64,000 bases of DNA. Source: Dysidea avara (taxonomy: Eukaryota; Porifera; Demospongiae; Dictyoceratida; Dysideidae). Under the pieces are notes generated by a model. That model saw only the letters and a program-made list of their open reading frames with translations, had not been told where the DNA came from and did not search any database. Of this stretch, positions 22,905 through 36,200 are shown piece by piece (positions within the stretch are counted from its first letter, which is position 1; the number at the start of each line of letters is the position of its first letter). Both the position numbers and the translations under genes were made by a program. Where the stretch lies: positions 5,258,001 through 5,322,000 of the forward strand of contig NC_089274.1 of assembly GCF_963678975.1 (NCBI RefSeq), given 5' to 3'.

Positions 22905-25900
22905 ATGAACGAGAAGAAATCCGAAGACATTTCGTGGGAATCTGGATATGCCACAAAGGGGCGTTCAGCCGCAGAGAGTACGCTGACGTCTTCGGAACAA
23001 ATTGCCATCCAAAGCTCACACAGTACCGACCAAGGTACATTCATCTTTCAGTGTTACTGAGCATAGCTAGCTAGCTGGTCCCCGGCCAGTTTAGGAGATG
23101 AAGGAGGCAGGTTCAGTAGCTAGCTAGCCCGGCAATAGCTATCTGCTACCATTCAAACACTGGGACTATGCCAGATTGAAGTAGTCTCGCGTAGCCAGAC
23201 CCTTTTCTTTCCTTTGTGTGGGCCCCCGGGGCGCCTTTTCCTTTCCCCGCCACCAAGAAAAAGGTCTGGCTACGCGAGACTAGGACTGAGTTATTTAAAA
23301 AGTTTAGCTAAATTGGTATATATAATGGTTGCTGGACATTCACTAAACAGTGAAGCTATTCTATAGCTAGCTACCTCAGTTAATTATTATGCCTGTATTT
23401 GATAACTATGATCATGATTCATAGAGTGTTTCATGAAATACCACAGTCAGGTCTAATATAATGATGTGTTTATTATCTTGCAGGTACTGTAGAGGAGACA
23501 AATGACTCATCACATATTCTAACTGTCTCTGGGACTGATCAAACATTAGAAGAGAATGAACCTGCAATTGCGATGTGGGGTAGAACCTTATCTGAAGCTA
23601 CATCAGAACTAAATGGAGGTGGAGGAGAGAGTATGGTACTAGAAAGTGTACAAGAAGACACTGTTATTGAGGTTCAACAAGAATCAGCTCAGGAGGAGTC
23701 GTCAACTGGATCATCTCAACCATCAGAAAATGTATTACCAAGAACTACACCTCCAACTGGTAGCGATGTGAGCAACCTTGTTACAGGTATAATGTACGCA
23801 TAAAACATACATGCCACTAAGCTATGAATCCATTGTATGTTGCTCACTAAGGCTATTCGTGGGGAACAAGTTGTCCTACATCATGATTAGCTATATAATT
23901 TTGATCTTATTAATGCCATCCACCAGATTATGTAACAGTACCAATGTAACTGTTCACTTACCCCCTCTGACTAAAAGCATTAATTTCAGAAGGACTGGCT
24001 GGGGCTGTAACTGCTGAAATTGTTCCCTCAGTCCAGGTTGCTAACCTTATAGACTGGGCTTCCCAGAGCTCCACTCTGACCAATGAAGGGGGACAGCTTT
24101 TGCTCAGTGTGGTGTATGCCGTATGGTGGGGATATATCAGAGTAGTTTATCCAGTACCAATTAGCATCTCGCTAATATCAGTTCCAATTTAATTATTGGA
24201 ACATTTCAACACATGCAGGCTTTGTTTGCTATACATTGAGTGACAGCTCCTTAACCAATGTATAGTCACTCAATGTATAGCTATACATTGAGTGACAGCT
24301 ATACATTGAGTGACAATCTTGTTACAGCAATGAAAGGGATAACCCTTTCATTGCTGTAACTGGACCGTTCCAGTACAACGTTATAAAACACGTGCAGAGT
24401 ACTCAACATGCTAGCACTTCTATTGTGTGTTTCATAGTACAATTTGCTTATCCTGAAATGACCACACCCACAGAGGTCCCATTTCTAGGAGAACCAGATC
24501 GTTTGCACTACTGCGGATTTATAAACCTTCTCTTTAGACTCAGTAAACATTATAAGCTATAGTTTTATACATTGTAACTAGGGTGATAATAGTAAACCCT
24601 ATATCTCGATAAGTGACAATCTCAGTAATCAATATCATCTCGATAATGGTGTAACATCATAGGACTATTTTGCAAACACAGTTTTACATATAAAACCAAG
24701 CGGTGTTTGTTAACTCAGAAATTTTATCACATCCATAGGTATAGCAAAAAATTTTTAGATAGGGGGGTTCTGTTCCAGGTGGTTGTAAAGCACAGTCAAC
24801 ATGTGAAGCATGATTTCTATAGGGGAGTCTGGGGGGCAGGAAAATTTTGAAGATTTATTCTTCTCAGACCAATTCTGAGGGCAATTTTACACACTGATTG
24901 CTCTATTAGTACAACTGACTGTTCTATTAGAGTATTTCAATCTTTTTGCAAACTAAAAGCAGAAAATCATTAGGGGGGCTGGAGTCCCTTACCCCCCGTT
25001 GTTGTGCCTATGTAGTTTGACACTTTCCCCATATGACTGTGGTTGATTTACAATAGATTACAAAGATTTAGAATTATTTCAATAAGCAAATTCATTATCT
25101 TAGGTGATTTAGGTGTCTAGATAATCTTTTTATCTAAATTATCTCCCAGCTCTGTTTGTAACACTTGTTTATTTGTCGCAGACTATGTATTTTGTGTCTT
25201 TGTAATTACTTTGTGGTTGTACATACAATCAACTGAGTAAAGGTCGTTAGTCCATAACATTAATTTTACTTGGAGGTATAGTAACCAACGGGTTTAGTGT
25301 ACAGTGAGGCTTATACAGCATGACTTGGCATGCCTTGTAAAGTGCACCAGAAATTCAGCCATGAACGGTATTTGGTCAAGATACACCTTTAACATTTTTC
25401 TTGAGCTAATTTGCGATACTCTAATAGAACAGTCACTGCATAATAAACTAGAACACTCACACCAAAATAACTTGGAGGCATGTATTTTGTTTTAAAACTC
25501 TAGCACAAATAAATACAATTGTTATAATACAACATAGCTACATATGTGCAAACAAGTGTAATATAAGCATAAAGTTATAATACAGGTCTAGAAAATCCAC
25601 TGACTGGTTTCCAACTCCAAAGTAGAAGGGTAGTTGTTTTATCTATGCAAGGTCCGGTGGCCTAGCATAAGTCACCAATTATCACACTTGTAAAGTACAC
25701 AGACTACGGAATATATAGAACCTATCCAATAACACTGTAGGTTATTATACCCTCTAAAACATTTCTTACAATCGTTTTCATTTGGTAGTTATTATTCCTA
25801 AAGCACTCTACAAGCTATGCTGGCTAGCCATGGAATTGCATAAAATAAATTTTGTATCGGAAACCAGTATGCTTTTGTATCTAACCTGAATATCTCTCAA

Positions 25901-28900
25901 ATGGCTGGTCGTAAAACTTCTGTGAAACAGAGTTATCAAAGGGCTGTATAACCCACAAAAATTCACAAAGAACCAACAGGGCACCAGAGAGTTACTCACG
26001 GATTCGCACAATCTCCCAATAATTGGTCAATAACTGAAGTACAGGGTGCCGATAATAGGTACCTCATGCTGATAATTGGTGCACAATAGGCTTTGCAGTT
26101 TCACTATAACATGACATTCACTCATGTGAGATTATTTAAATTTGGTGCGCTAAGAGACTAAGGACTGCTCTATTGATTAGTCAAACCGGAAGTTCATACG
26201 TCACTGCAGTGAAGAATTGCATTTGCTTGACGAAATGATGTTGATAATTGGCGACTTACGCTACACACATCTTTCATGTTTTCTGATGAAAATTCTAGTT
26301 TCAATCCTCCAGGTGTAAGACTCCCTAACATGGCTCAACAAAACTAAAATTCAATACTGACATACCAAATCAATGTTACAGGCTAGCTTTGTATGCACAT
26401 TGTATGATGTGTGCTTACATCAATGCATGTTTGTAATGTACTGTATAGTGACTATTGTATATCATAGGCAGTAGAAACACCCCCTCCTGCTTTGTGACCA
26501 AATTTTTGAAAATTGTTTATCTACACACACACACACACCAGTGAAGTTCACTTTTCACCATGAATAGATAGCCACACCAATCTCTACACATTTACACCAC
26601 ACAACCATGCATCTGGTTTGATCAGGCTGCTTTTCACAAGTGGATTTTTAGAGACATGTGCCAGCTACTGGGAACAATTTGTAATGCCATGGCCAGCTGA
26701 AACACGAGACTAGAGACATGAACAGCCGTGGACAGTTCCCCAGATATTTTCTATGTACATTTCTTTAAGTTTCAGTGGCACAGGTGGTCTTGAGAGCCTG
26801 ATATTAAGGCTGGAGGCACCATATGACTCACTTGGCCATTTTCTGTTCATATATTAATCACCCACCCACCCACCCACCCACCACCCCCCATGGTGGCGTG
26901 CTTGTGTTACAGATACTGTCATGAAAAAGGTGCTCAAAATCATAGTTATATCAATAGTTAGCATGGTATGGATTGAAGTGAAATAAACACTACGGTTGGC
27001 TGTATTCACAGCAAACACTTCAAACTTGTAGCTTTTGTCATTCCCAAGCTATACTGGATTGAAATGTTTACAATCGCATATCTCACAATCTATTGATAGG
27101 TGAAGATCAATGGTTTTCCCAAATTAGGTCACAATTTATATCTCTAAATTTCAATTGGTCAATTACAGCACTGTGAAAATAAACTATAGCTACATGTCTC
27201 AGAGCTTAATTTTTCCTGGAGGCAGGTCCCCAGACTCTCTAGAATAACATCCATGTCTGTTGTATTCTGTAAACCCTGCAAATTGTGTGCCATTTGCTAA
27301 AGTTGGCTCCTCACTCTTGCCTGCTTCTCCATCCATGTTGTACATGTAAGCATGTATAATATATGTATGCATCATAAAATAATAGTGGCTCACTTATTAG
27401 TCAGTGTTTAATGTTTACTCAGTAATATCACTGCATGATTTTTATTCTGACTTTAATTTATAGGTGATAAAAACAGACTAACTATGAGTATCCCGGCTAA
27501 TATTGAAAAATCAAAAAAGTAAGTAAGATTGCTGATAGCTTTTTGTGATAGCTATGAACTACTGTTTTATGTGAGAAAGGGTATTAATTTAGTTCATGGC
27601 TAAGGCTATGAGCTTCATTGTATATAGAGGTCTCTTGATGCCATGAAAAACAGATTATGTAACTAGAAGCCTGGTTTGTACTTCTAAGTACAAAACTGTA
27701 AAGGCAAATTCTGTCCCTTTCCTTTAAAGCCTACGATTTATGTACCTATTTTTTGTCTTGCCAGGACTCCAGTTATTATTACCTTTTTAAGTATAACTTG
27801 ATAATTATCCCCGACACTCGACTCCTCACCCCTTGTAATTATATTGTATGTGTAATTGTCAAATTATTTTGACGTTTATCTCTTTCTTCTGTCTGTTGTC
27901 CAGTAGTTAGTGACAGATCCAGGGGAGCAAGTACACCTTTTTACGTTTAACCCTACGGTATACATTAGAGCTAGTCACAAAACTTCAGCATACTATAGAT
28001 AATTGGTTTGATTTTGTTTAACTAAAGCAACTCATTGGCGAATCCAACAAGGAGGATACAGGCTACATGGGATCCCTCTCTCCTTTCCATCATCAAACCA
28101 AAGAAAAAGAGATATTCTAATAGTCATCAGAAAATCCTCCAAGTGTATCCCATATACAAAAAAATTCTAGGAGGCTAAGTATTCCATGGTCAGTGCTACA
28201 AGTTTTCATATTGAGCAGGTGGCTGTCCTTTGTAAATACAATGCAAATTATTATTGTTTTTATGATCATATATGGAAATCGCCACTGTCACTGATACCTA
28301 CATCTCATGTTTATAGAACACAATTAAATTTCATTATGTGTTTGTACTATCTATTGAAATCGTAGCATCTGGGAGTTGTGCCCCTAGACCCTCCATCATG
28401 TCATTCCACCCAAAAACATGGCTCTCAAAACCACCTTAATGAATGGTATGAATAGTCTGTTTACCATAAAAATTCAATTTCCGTTGTGCCTTGGATCATT
28501 GGTATAATATGGGTGTATGTATGCTTTATGAGTAGATTCAGATGTCATGCTTTGTTTAGCAGTGAGTTGTTTTTATTGCCTGTCTGTTTAATCTCATTGT
28601 TAGAATTTGTGACGCAGTCTCCAAGTATTTCATTGGGCAGTTTATGAGCCAATGGAAGGAGAAGACCAGACAAGAATCCAGCACCATCAAAGTTATAGCA
28701 GCACTGCTCATGGAGAAGAAAAATAAGATGAAGGTTGTTGTGCTTACAGCCGGAACTAAAGTAAAAACGGAATGCTCTTACTATACGAGGAAAAGTCCAG
28801 ATGATGTTGAAGAGGCCTGGTGGGGTATCTGTGATGGACATGCTGAAGCTGTCTGTTATCGTCTGGCAAATCTTTACTTCATGACTGAACTTTGCAAGCT

Positions 28901-30050
28901 CTATCAAGATGGGGACAGCATATTTGATAAGTCAGATGAAGGATATATGTTAAAGAGAAATGTAAAGTTCCACTTGTTCACCACTCATCCTCCATGCGGC
29001 TTTATGGCAAAGGAGGAATGCCATTTGCTCTCATGGAAGCGACCATTTAAAAGAAAGCCACATACCTTACAGTGCAGTTCAAAAATACTGATTGGTTCTT
29101 ACCTAGGAATTCAGGGTTCACTGAGTCATTGGCTTGTGAAGCCACTTTATATCTCTTCCATCACAATACCAAGGTATGAATCTGTACCTACTCTACATTC
29201 CACTTACATAATGGAGCGCTTTGACCAGTTCCGGAGCAAATTTTATAAAATGTTTCATCCAAGCGGAGAAAAAGGAGGATATCATTTTCAAATGCCCCAT
29301 GTAGAAATAGTTGATGTAGACTTGCAAAAACTTTTTCCAGAATGCTTTAGATCATACATAAATGAAAAGCCATTCAATGTTGATTCTTGCAGTAGTCAGT
29401 TACCTCAACAAGAGACCACGATGGTAGTTAAGCCAACAACGAAGGGATCCAAAAGAATAGTCTGTGTAACACCTGCTGTTGATGAAAATGCTGGGATATT
29501 TACAATGGCGTTCACGCTAGAAGATGGGGTAGGGTCTGATGAATGCTCCAAAAGATTAGCAAATCTGGATAAGAAGATGAAGCTCTCAGTAGAGTTAAAG
29601 CAATCACGATTGCAAGCACTACAAGAAGCTCAAGTCAGATTAAGTCAGGCTTTGAATGTCCGTGAAGCTCTACTAGCTCAAAGAAAGATAATTATTCAGG
29701 AAATGGAGGAAAAGTATGTGCAAAGATGTCAAAAGGTTGATAAAATTATTGAAGAATTGAAAAAGGCAAAGGAGCGAAAGACAGAAGTTGATGATTTAGA
29801 AGCACAGGTCAGCCAGCTTACTGAATCTATAGGAAACATCCTAAAAGAAAATCAGATAAAATCAGTTGTGGATGCTATACCACATAATTTGGAATATCAA
29901 CTGATGCTTAATGATCTAGAAAGTTTGCAAGAAATGAAGGAGACTGATGGTATAGACCAACAACAACTCTACTCCGATCTAATGTGTTGTGATTATGCAC
30001 GTTGCGTGGAAGCTATTCGGAATAATATTAATAATGCAGTGACATACTAA
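22905..30050 (+). CDS. ADAR-family adenosine deaminase gene 2 (four exons)
   Basis: The model joins 22905-23034, 23484-23786, 27464-27518 and 28604-30050 to give 1935 coding bases, 644 residues plus stop. Splice sites: donors GTACAT, GTATAA, GTAAGT; acceptors CAG, TAG, TAG; phases 1, 1, 2 as in gene 1. Exon 1 begins with a short head containing SWESGYATKG. Exon 2 is Glu/Ser/Thr-rich (VQEDTVIEVQQESAQEESS, then GSSQPS). Exon 3 is a small basic linker. Exon 4 holds the deaminase and coiled coil. There is no dsRBD, signal peptide or membrane segment, so a cytoplasmic or nuclear protein is expected. It lies head-to-tail with gene 1, about 1.2 kb downstream, and is clearly a duplicate. The start is supported by a TATA box at a sensible distance. 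The alternative is that exon 1 belongs to another isoform. Confidence 0.82.
23182..23282. mobile_element. hairpin MITE in intron 1 of gene 2
   Basis: TAGTCTCGCGTAGCCAGACC on the left and its exact complement, GGTCTGGCTACGCGAGACTA, on the right, with a GC-rich centre (GGGCCCCCGGGGCGCC nearby). Confidence 0.85.
24239..24360. repeat. palindromic and tandem repeat cluster in intron 2
   Basis: CTATACATTGAGTGACAG occurs three times directly and once inverted. It is followed by the palindrome GTTACAGCAATGAAAGGG/CCCTTTCATTGCTGTAAC. Confidence 0.8.
24361..27463. other. rest of intron 2 of gene 2
   Basis: It contains GGGGGG-type repeat fragments (24765-25015), two TACTCTAATAGAACAGTC-like motifs (about 24920 and 25415), a short (CA) run at 26523 and an (ACCC)n run at about 26868-26890. 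No gene is recognised. Confidence 0.6.
27519..28603. other. intron 3 of gene 2
   Basis: GTAAGT donor and TTGTTAG acceptor. It contains a fragment of the GACAGATCCAGGGG repeat near 27910. No gene is seen. Confidence 0.65.
28604..30050 (+). CDS. gene 2 exon 4: deaminase domain plus coiled coil
   Basis: Residue numbers follow the full model. KICDAVSKYF opens the exon. TAGTKVK precedes the active site. The zinc/proton residues are His242 and Glu244 (DGHAEAV), Cys294 (HPPCGF) and Cys320 (QCSSK), then LGIQGSLSH and PLYISSI. The order and spacing equal gene 1 (26 residues between the cysteines). After the core is a divergent section with HFQMPHVEIVDV. A coiled coil follows from about residue 490 (SVELKQSRLQALQEAQVRL onward), ending in DLMCCDYARCVE. 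ADAR-family enzymes hydrolyse adenosine to inosine in RNA. The retained residues argue for catalysis, unlike the inactive ADAD proteins. The missing dsRBD and short loop mean ADAR-type targeting cannot be assumed. Other members of the family could act on tRNA (ADAT1-like) or a new substrate. Confidence 0.92.
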
Positions 30051-31848
30051 TTACATAGGTTACTACTTTGTTTGCGGTTTTATGCACAGTATAGCTCCAT
30101 ATGTAGTTATAGGTGATGTAATAGATACTGTACATGTTGTCTAACAGTTAGTAGTGATGTAGTTTTGTATAGTGAATACTAGCATAGTGAATACATGTGT
30201 ACAACAAATAGCTGTAAATGATTTTACAAATACCATTATGATTTTTTTATTCATTCAGTAATATGATGGTTAGTGGTGCACGTAGTTTCTTGTTATTGGT
30301 GTCACATGGCTATCAGTGAGTATAGCTCCCCATCCCAATTACATTTCTCATATATGATGTAAACATTGTCAGAAGATTTCCATGTCTGCATGGTTGAGAA
30401 GCGTAATCATAGGAAGCAAACAGCTACACAAGCATGCATACTCTGAGATGTCAATTTTGTATATGTAGCTCATTTTCAAGTGTCCACATTAACACAATTT
30501 AGATCAGATCAAGTTGTTTATTTACAAATTCAAGGCTGATTTACACATGCGACATCATTATAATTATGGCCTGGTGGTGATGGTATGCAATGTGCACAGC
30601 CTAGCAACCAGCTGATTGTGCATGAATGAAATACCATACGTGCACAGCTATAATTAAATAGCTAACTAGGTGATAAGCACGCACATGGTATGCTTTGTGT
30701 GTATCATGCATGTACTATATATACATATTTATTTCTACAGGTGAATTGACAGTCACAGTATAGGCCTGTATGTATAGGCAGGGAAAACTCCCTCTTGAAA
30801 AGGACAACAATTTAAACTCCAAAATTTTAGTAGCAAAAGTCCAACCTAAAATTTTGTGTTATAAAGAGTGTCTGAAATGCCAGACATTTAACTTTCAAAA
30901 ATTTCCTTGTAAGGGGGAAGGGGGCCGGGGTGGCATGCACCCAGCTTCAGGATTCATCATCACACCACACAACGTTTTCATCATCAAAAGAACTAAATTC
31001 TGGCTAAGGACCTGCAATGGTGGGGGATAATGAACTGAGTCAATTGACCTATGATACCAAACCATACAGGACTAACTCTCATTGCAAACCAGTCAATACT
31101 TCAATAATTATGATTTTTTGCAAAACACACTTATGCAATGCAAAACAATGATACAATGTTCACACTGTATTATATACTGAGTATAATACACAATACTACA
31201 GTGCGAACATTGTTATACTCAGATGCTTCACTAGAGTTATCACAATTATAGCATGCTCCACTACAGGATTATAATTATGTGTTGCTTAGATATATTTGGG
31301 AGCTAATACATCACTTATCATTTATATACATTGCTTATCTTAACAGCAAAAACCTGAAATACATAACAGCATATTATAATAGTCATTTACCATATTTTTT
31401 GGTAAGTGAATATTTAAGCACAACACAATATAATGGGAACGATGGAATGTATTATTGATGAAATGCTTTTGGAGATTAATACATTTGGACAAAATTTTGA
31501 CTAGGATTCTATGAATTATTAGCCGAGGTCATTAAACACACTTGTTGTTTTGGTGAGTTCAAGGTGAGCTATAGGGTACCACTTCATTATGACCTCCAAT
31601 CCTAGCTCACCTACAGACATGCAGTGAAAGACATCACTCATTATGCTTAACAGGCAAACCTCAGTGGTTCAGCTTTGGTTTCTTCTTCACTCAGTGCATG
31701 GTTCTCTCTACTGTATGTATACCATCTTTCTTGAAAGTCCTGAGTCTATGGTTGGGATCTACTTTAGCTTTTTTCCATGTTGTTACCTTAAGCCTTTTGA
31801 CCAATTAATATCTGAATTCAGCAAAATTAATATACAGTGGAACATATA
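30051..31848. other. intergenic, no gene
   Basis: AT-rich; a small hairpin lies at about 31150-31213 (AATGTTCACACTGTATTATA and its imperfect complement). An 86-codon frame at 30770 has no recognisable character. No clean AATAAA was found just after gene 2. Confidence 0.5.
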
Positions 31849-32075
31849 CAGTAGAACCTCAGTTATTCGGATTCTTGGTTAACTGAACTACGGAAATGAC
31901 TGCTCTATTAAAGTAGTGACTGTTCTATTAGGGTATTTGAAAGTCCTGATATTTAAAAAAAAAAAAATCTTTATGTTGTTTTAAAGTTATTTATATACCG
32001 TTTCAGAGATACGGACTTTTCAGACTTATGGACTACCCCTGGTCCCAAAGGGTTCGGACAACTGAGGTTCCACTG
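31849..32075. mobile_element. pogo/Tigger-like MITE, second copy
   Basis: The left end CAGTAGAACCTCAGTTATTC and right end (inverted CAGTGGAACCTCAGTTGTCC) match the 4048-4277 element in type. The interior has TGACTGTTCTATTAGGGTAT. TA on the left flank; the right flank has drifted. Confidence 0.75.
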
Positions 32076-33277
32076 TGCATAGTGCAACTGTGTAGCTAAG
32101 CAGCTATGTCTTATGTACTCAGTATAATTTTAATAAACTAATACATTAAACACTTCATGAGTTGCTACAGATACTGTATGTACACAACACTCAGTCAGGG
32201 TACCACAATGAAAACAAGTCAGTACTATCTAATCGTTCCCTTTCTAAGCCAAATGGATTTTGATGTCTTACATCTGTTGCTATGTAACTACCTGCTGAAA
32301 ATAGCTGCCTATGTGAGAATTTTCTTGTTTCAGATAGGTTGTCAACACTGCTGGTTTAACAATATGATTATTGCTATCATAGATCTTATCAACACCAATC
32401 ACAGCATGAAGTATCAGCAAGTTAGGAGAGTTCCTTATAAGTACAGTAACACCTTCACTGGTCACTGATCTCACACACAACACTACATGTATACCAGTCC
32501 ACCATGAGCTGATATTGCACTCATAAAATTATCAGGGATGCTCCTAGTAGTTGACATGAACAACTGTTGCAAGTTGGTACAGGTCACTGATGACAGTGGT
32601 TTCCATGATTTTTGATCATGATGATATACCAAACATTTTATTTTCTTACAGCTGGTCAGTATATATGTCCTCTACATTAATGTTCTTGTTAACAATCGTA
32701 GCAGTAATAAAGCAGTGCACAAGTGATGAGAAATGGGATAACACAGACATGCATTTTTATAGCAAGTTTATACTTTGCACTGCACTCACAATTACACTCC
32801 AGTGCTTGGAGACTTGTACATTTCTGAAACAATGCAATCAGTTCCTGCATGTTTTCTATAGATGGCTGTACTACACACATACATATCGCTAGGTGGGTCA
32901 ACTTCACATCACTCAATATTTTCCAAAATTTTGTCTGATCCTCCAACCTGTCAATTTGTAAATTAAACAAGTCTAGTCCTCGTAGGTTTCTACAGGAACT
33001 GGCAACAGTATGTAACCCTTGTAAGCTTTTCAAACATTTCCTGGTACACCGTAAGTTTAGTCGTTGTAGATTAGGGCATGCAATAGCAAGTTGTTCTAGG
33101 TGTTCAGAATAAAATCCAGCAAAGCTTATGACAAAACTTGGTCACATACTTAAGACAGGTGCTATCACAATTTAGTTGACCCTTATCTACAATATTTCTA
33201 CAATCGGTATCTTGTTTCATTCTTGCCTTGCACACCATATTGCCCCCATGAGTACAATCAGTCAATAACAAGTCACT

Positions 33278-36200
33278 GGGTCATTCCATACCAAATCAAC
33301 ATGAAATTGACATGACCTCTTCGGATTTCTTTGTAATTTACTACACATAAAGGGTCTATTGAGAAACTAAGTCAAACCAAATTTCGGCCCATTCTACTAA
33401 TTACCTTTGGAGATATGACCACTTAAAAGTTGATTGAAAAGCTTCTTGCAACATACAAGCTAACACAAAATTCCCCATAACTTGTGAATGATGCAAACTA
33501 TAAAGTTGTAGTTTGTTTTATCAAATCCAGCATTAATTGCTCTTTCTGATGATATATAGGTTTTTATGATTGCATTAAGTACAGAGTCAAACCATAAAAA
33601 AAGTGATATTTTTCTTTGATCTCAATTTTCAAAGAAACGGTAGTTTTAATTAGCTTCATATTCTGTGTACAAGTTGTGTATATGCACACCTATCATAGGT
33701 AAAAGTTTCAAGTTGGGACTGCAATTACAGTAGTAATGATGGGACCAAAATGGTTTTTATAACGTGAACTGGTTGAGATCCATGTACTAATTCTTTTTTC
33801 CTGCATGCATAGTGCTCTGTCTTAATTGTTCAACCTTAAAGCTACATGATTAGCCTAATCTTCCAAAACAATTTCAGCCTAAGTAGTTGTATTTACTCTA
33901 TACATGTCACCAAAATTTTTACTTGTTGACTTGTTGTATCGTCTACAAATCTCTTGGAAGTTCTTTACAGTTAAAGAACTTCAATGGAAATGTAAAGGCT
34001 CTGTTAGACACCACTGTTACCATCTTTTACCATTGGATACATTGTCAGTTGCATATAAAAACACAGAATAGTGTGTACTATCTGCCAATTTTCGTTTAGG
34101 ACTGTATGAACATATGGCACAAAAGCACTGGATAAATAGTTGTTGCAATCCTTTCAACAACCCAAGGTACAAGAAGACAAGTTTAAGGCCAGTTTTACCT
34201 TGGATGCATGAGAAGATTGCTACTCTCACCCTTGATCAGAAGATATGTGATAGCTGTAGAAAGAAATTTTCAGAAATGGAGACAATACAAGAAGAATCAA
34301 ATGATGAAGACTCTTATGATTATCAGGATCTGGAGAGTGTTAACAAAGGTTTATCTATCATTGGAGAATCACCAGTCATAAAAAGTGGGCTACAAAGTAC
34401 ACGCTACCCTAGGGAAAAGCTAACTAAGATAAAATGTGCTATTGTGAAGTCCATGCATATGTCTGAGAATACTGATGATGAAAGTGAGATGATCAAGCAG
34501 TTAAAAGTAAAGTTCTTCCATGAAACCCAAGAGAAGAGTGTTAAGGTACAAATTTTAACAGTTCTTCCTATGAGTTGGAGCATCAAAAAGATTGAAAGTG
34601 AATTTAAGGCTTCCAATTACATGGTTTGAAAGGCTAAAACCTTAGTTAATTAAGTCAGGAGGTATTTTGTCCATGCCAAACCCAAATCATGGTCATGGTT
34701 TGAGTAATGAGACAATTACAATTAATGGTTCAAACTACTATGAGTCTGATGATATTAGTCGAGTAATGCCTGGAAAGATTGTATTTCTGTTAAAGTTGAT
34801 GACAGAAGAATTTTAGTTCAAAAGAGATTATTGTTAGGAAACCTGAAAGAAGTTTACCAATAATTCAAAGATCAATTTCCAGCTGAAAAGATAGAATTTT
34901 CTAGGTTTGCTGAACTTCGCCCAAAGCATTGTGTCTTGGCTGGAGCTAGTGGAACACATGCAGTATGTGTTTGAATTATCCACCAAAACACAAAGTTGAT
35001 GATGGTTGCTGGTAAACTGGCAGAGCTTACAGCTGGTAGGGAGTTTCATTTACAGCATTATTACCACTGTATTGCACTAGTCATATGTAATCCTCCACAG
35101 CCTACTTGCTACTTAAGGATTTGTCAGTTTTGCCCAGGAATCTCACAACTCAAAGATTACCTGAATGACATAATGGATGACAATTACATTGACAGTATCC
35201 AGTACAAACAATGGGTGTCTGTGGATAGATCAACACTAGAGACAATTACTAAGTCAGCAGATGATTTTGTAGATTCATTTTGTGATCAGATTAAACTTTT
35301 GATACCCCATTCATTCATCGCTAAGCAGCAATCTCTATTTCAAACAAATGTTATGTCAAGCCTGCTTCCAGGACAGTTTATAGTAATAGGCGATTTCTCA
35401 GAGAATTATTCTTTTGTGTTACAAGATGCAGCCCAAGAATTCCATTGGAACAACTCACAGGCGACAATACATCCATTTGTTGCCTATTACAGAGAATCAG
35501 GAAAGCTAGAACATATCAGTTATGTTGTTATATCTGATTGCTTACATCATGACACAATTGCTGTGCATTTATTTCAAAGGAATCTGGTACAATTTCTCCA
35601 AGAAAAATTTCTAAGCGTAGATAAAATACTTTATTTTTCAGATGGATCTGCAGTTCAATACAAAAATCGCAAAAACTTTGTGAACCTTTGCCATCACAAG
35701 GAAGATTTTGGGATACAAGCTGAATGGCATTTCTATGCTACATCACACGGCAAGGGACCGTGTGATGGAATTGGTGGTACTGTAAAATGTCTCGCTGCTA
35801 AGGGGAGTCTGCAAAGAGCATATCATTCCCAAATTATGACTCCTCGTTGGCTATTTGACTGGGCAATTGAGAACATAGAAAGGGTCCATTTTAAATACTG
35901 CACAATAGATGAGTACAGACGAGAAGAGGTCATCCTAGAAGAAAGGTTAAAAATAAATATACCTGGTACACAGAAACTTCACTGCTTTATTCCTCTAAGC
36001 AGTGTTAAAATTTTAACAAAGATGTTTTCAAATTCAAGTGTTGCTAAAGAGGAAAGAGTTACTCGTTTAAATAAGACTGAAATTGCAATTGATGACATAA
36101 AAGGATTTGTCACAGCTGTGGACGAAGGTGAATGGTGGTTGGGTTGTGTTGTTCACGTAAATCAAGATGACAAAATAGTTAGTATAAACAGTTTAATTCC

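Noticed and set aside
24239..24360. CRISPR-like array of CTATACATTGAGTGACAG
   Set aside because: Units are adjacent without unique spacers, one is inverted, and the host is an animal. It is a palindromic repeat.
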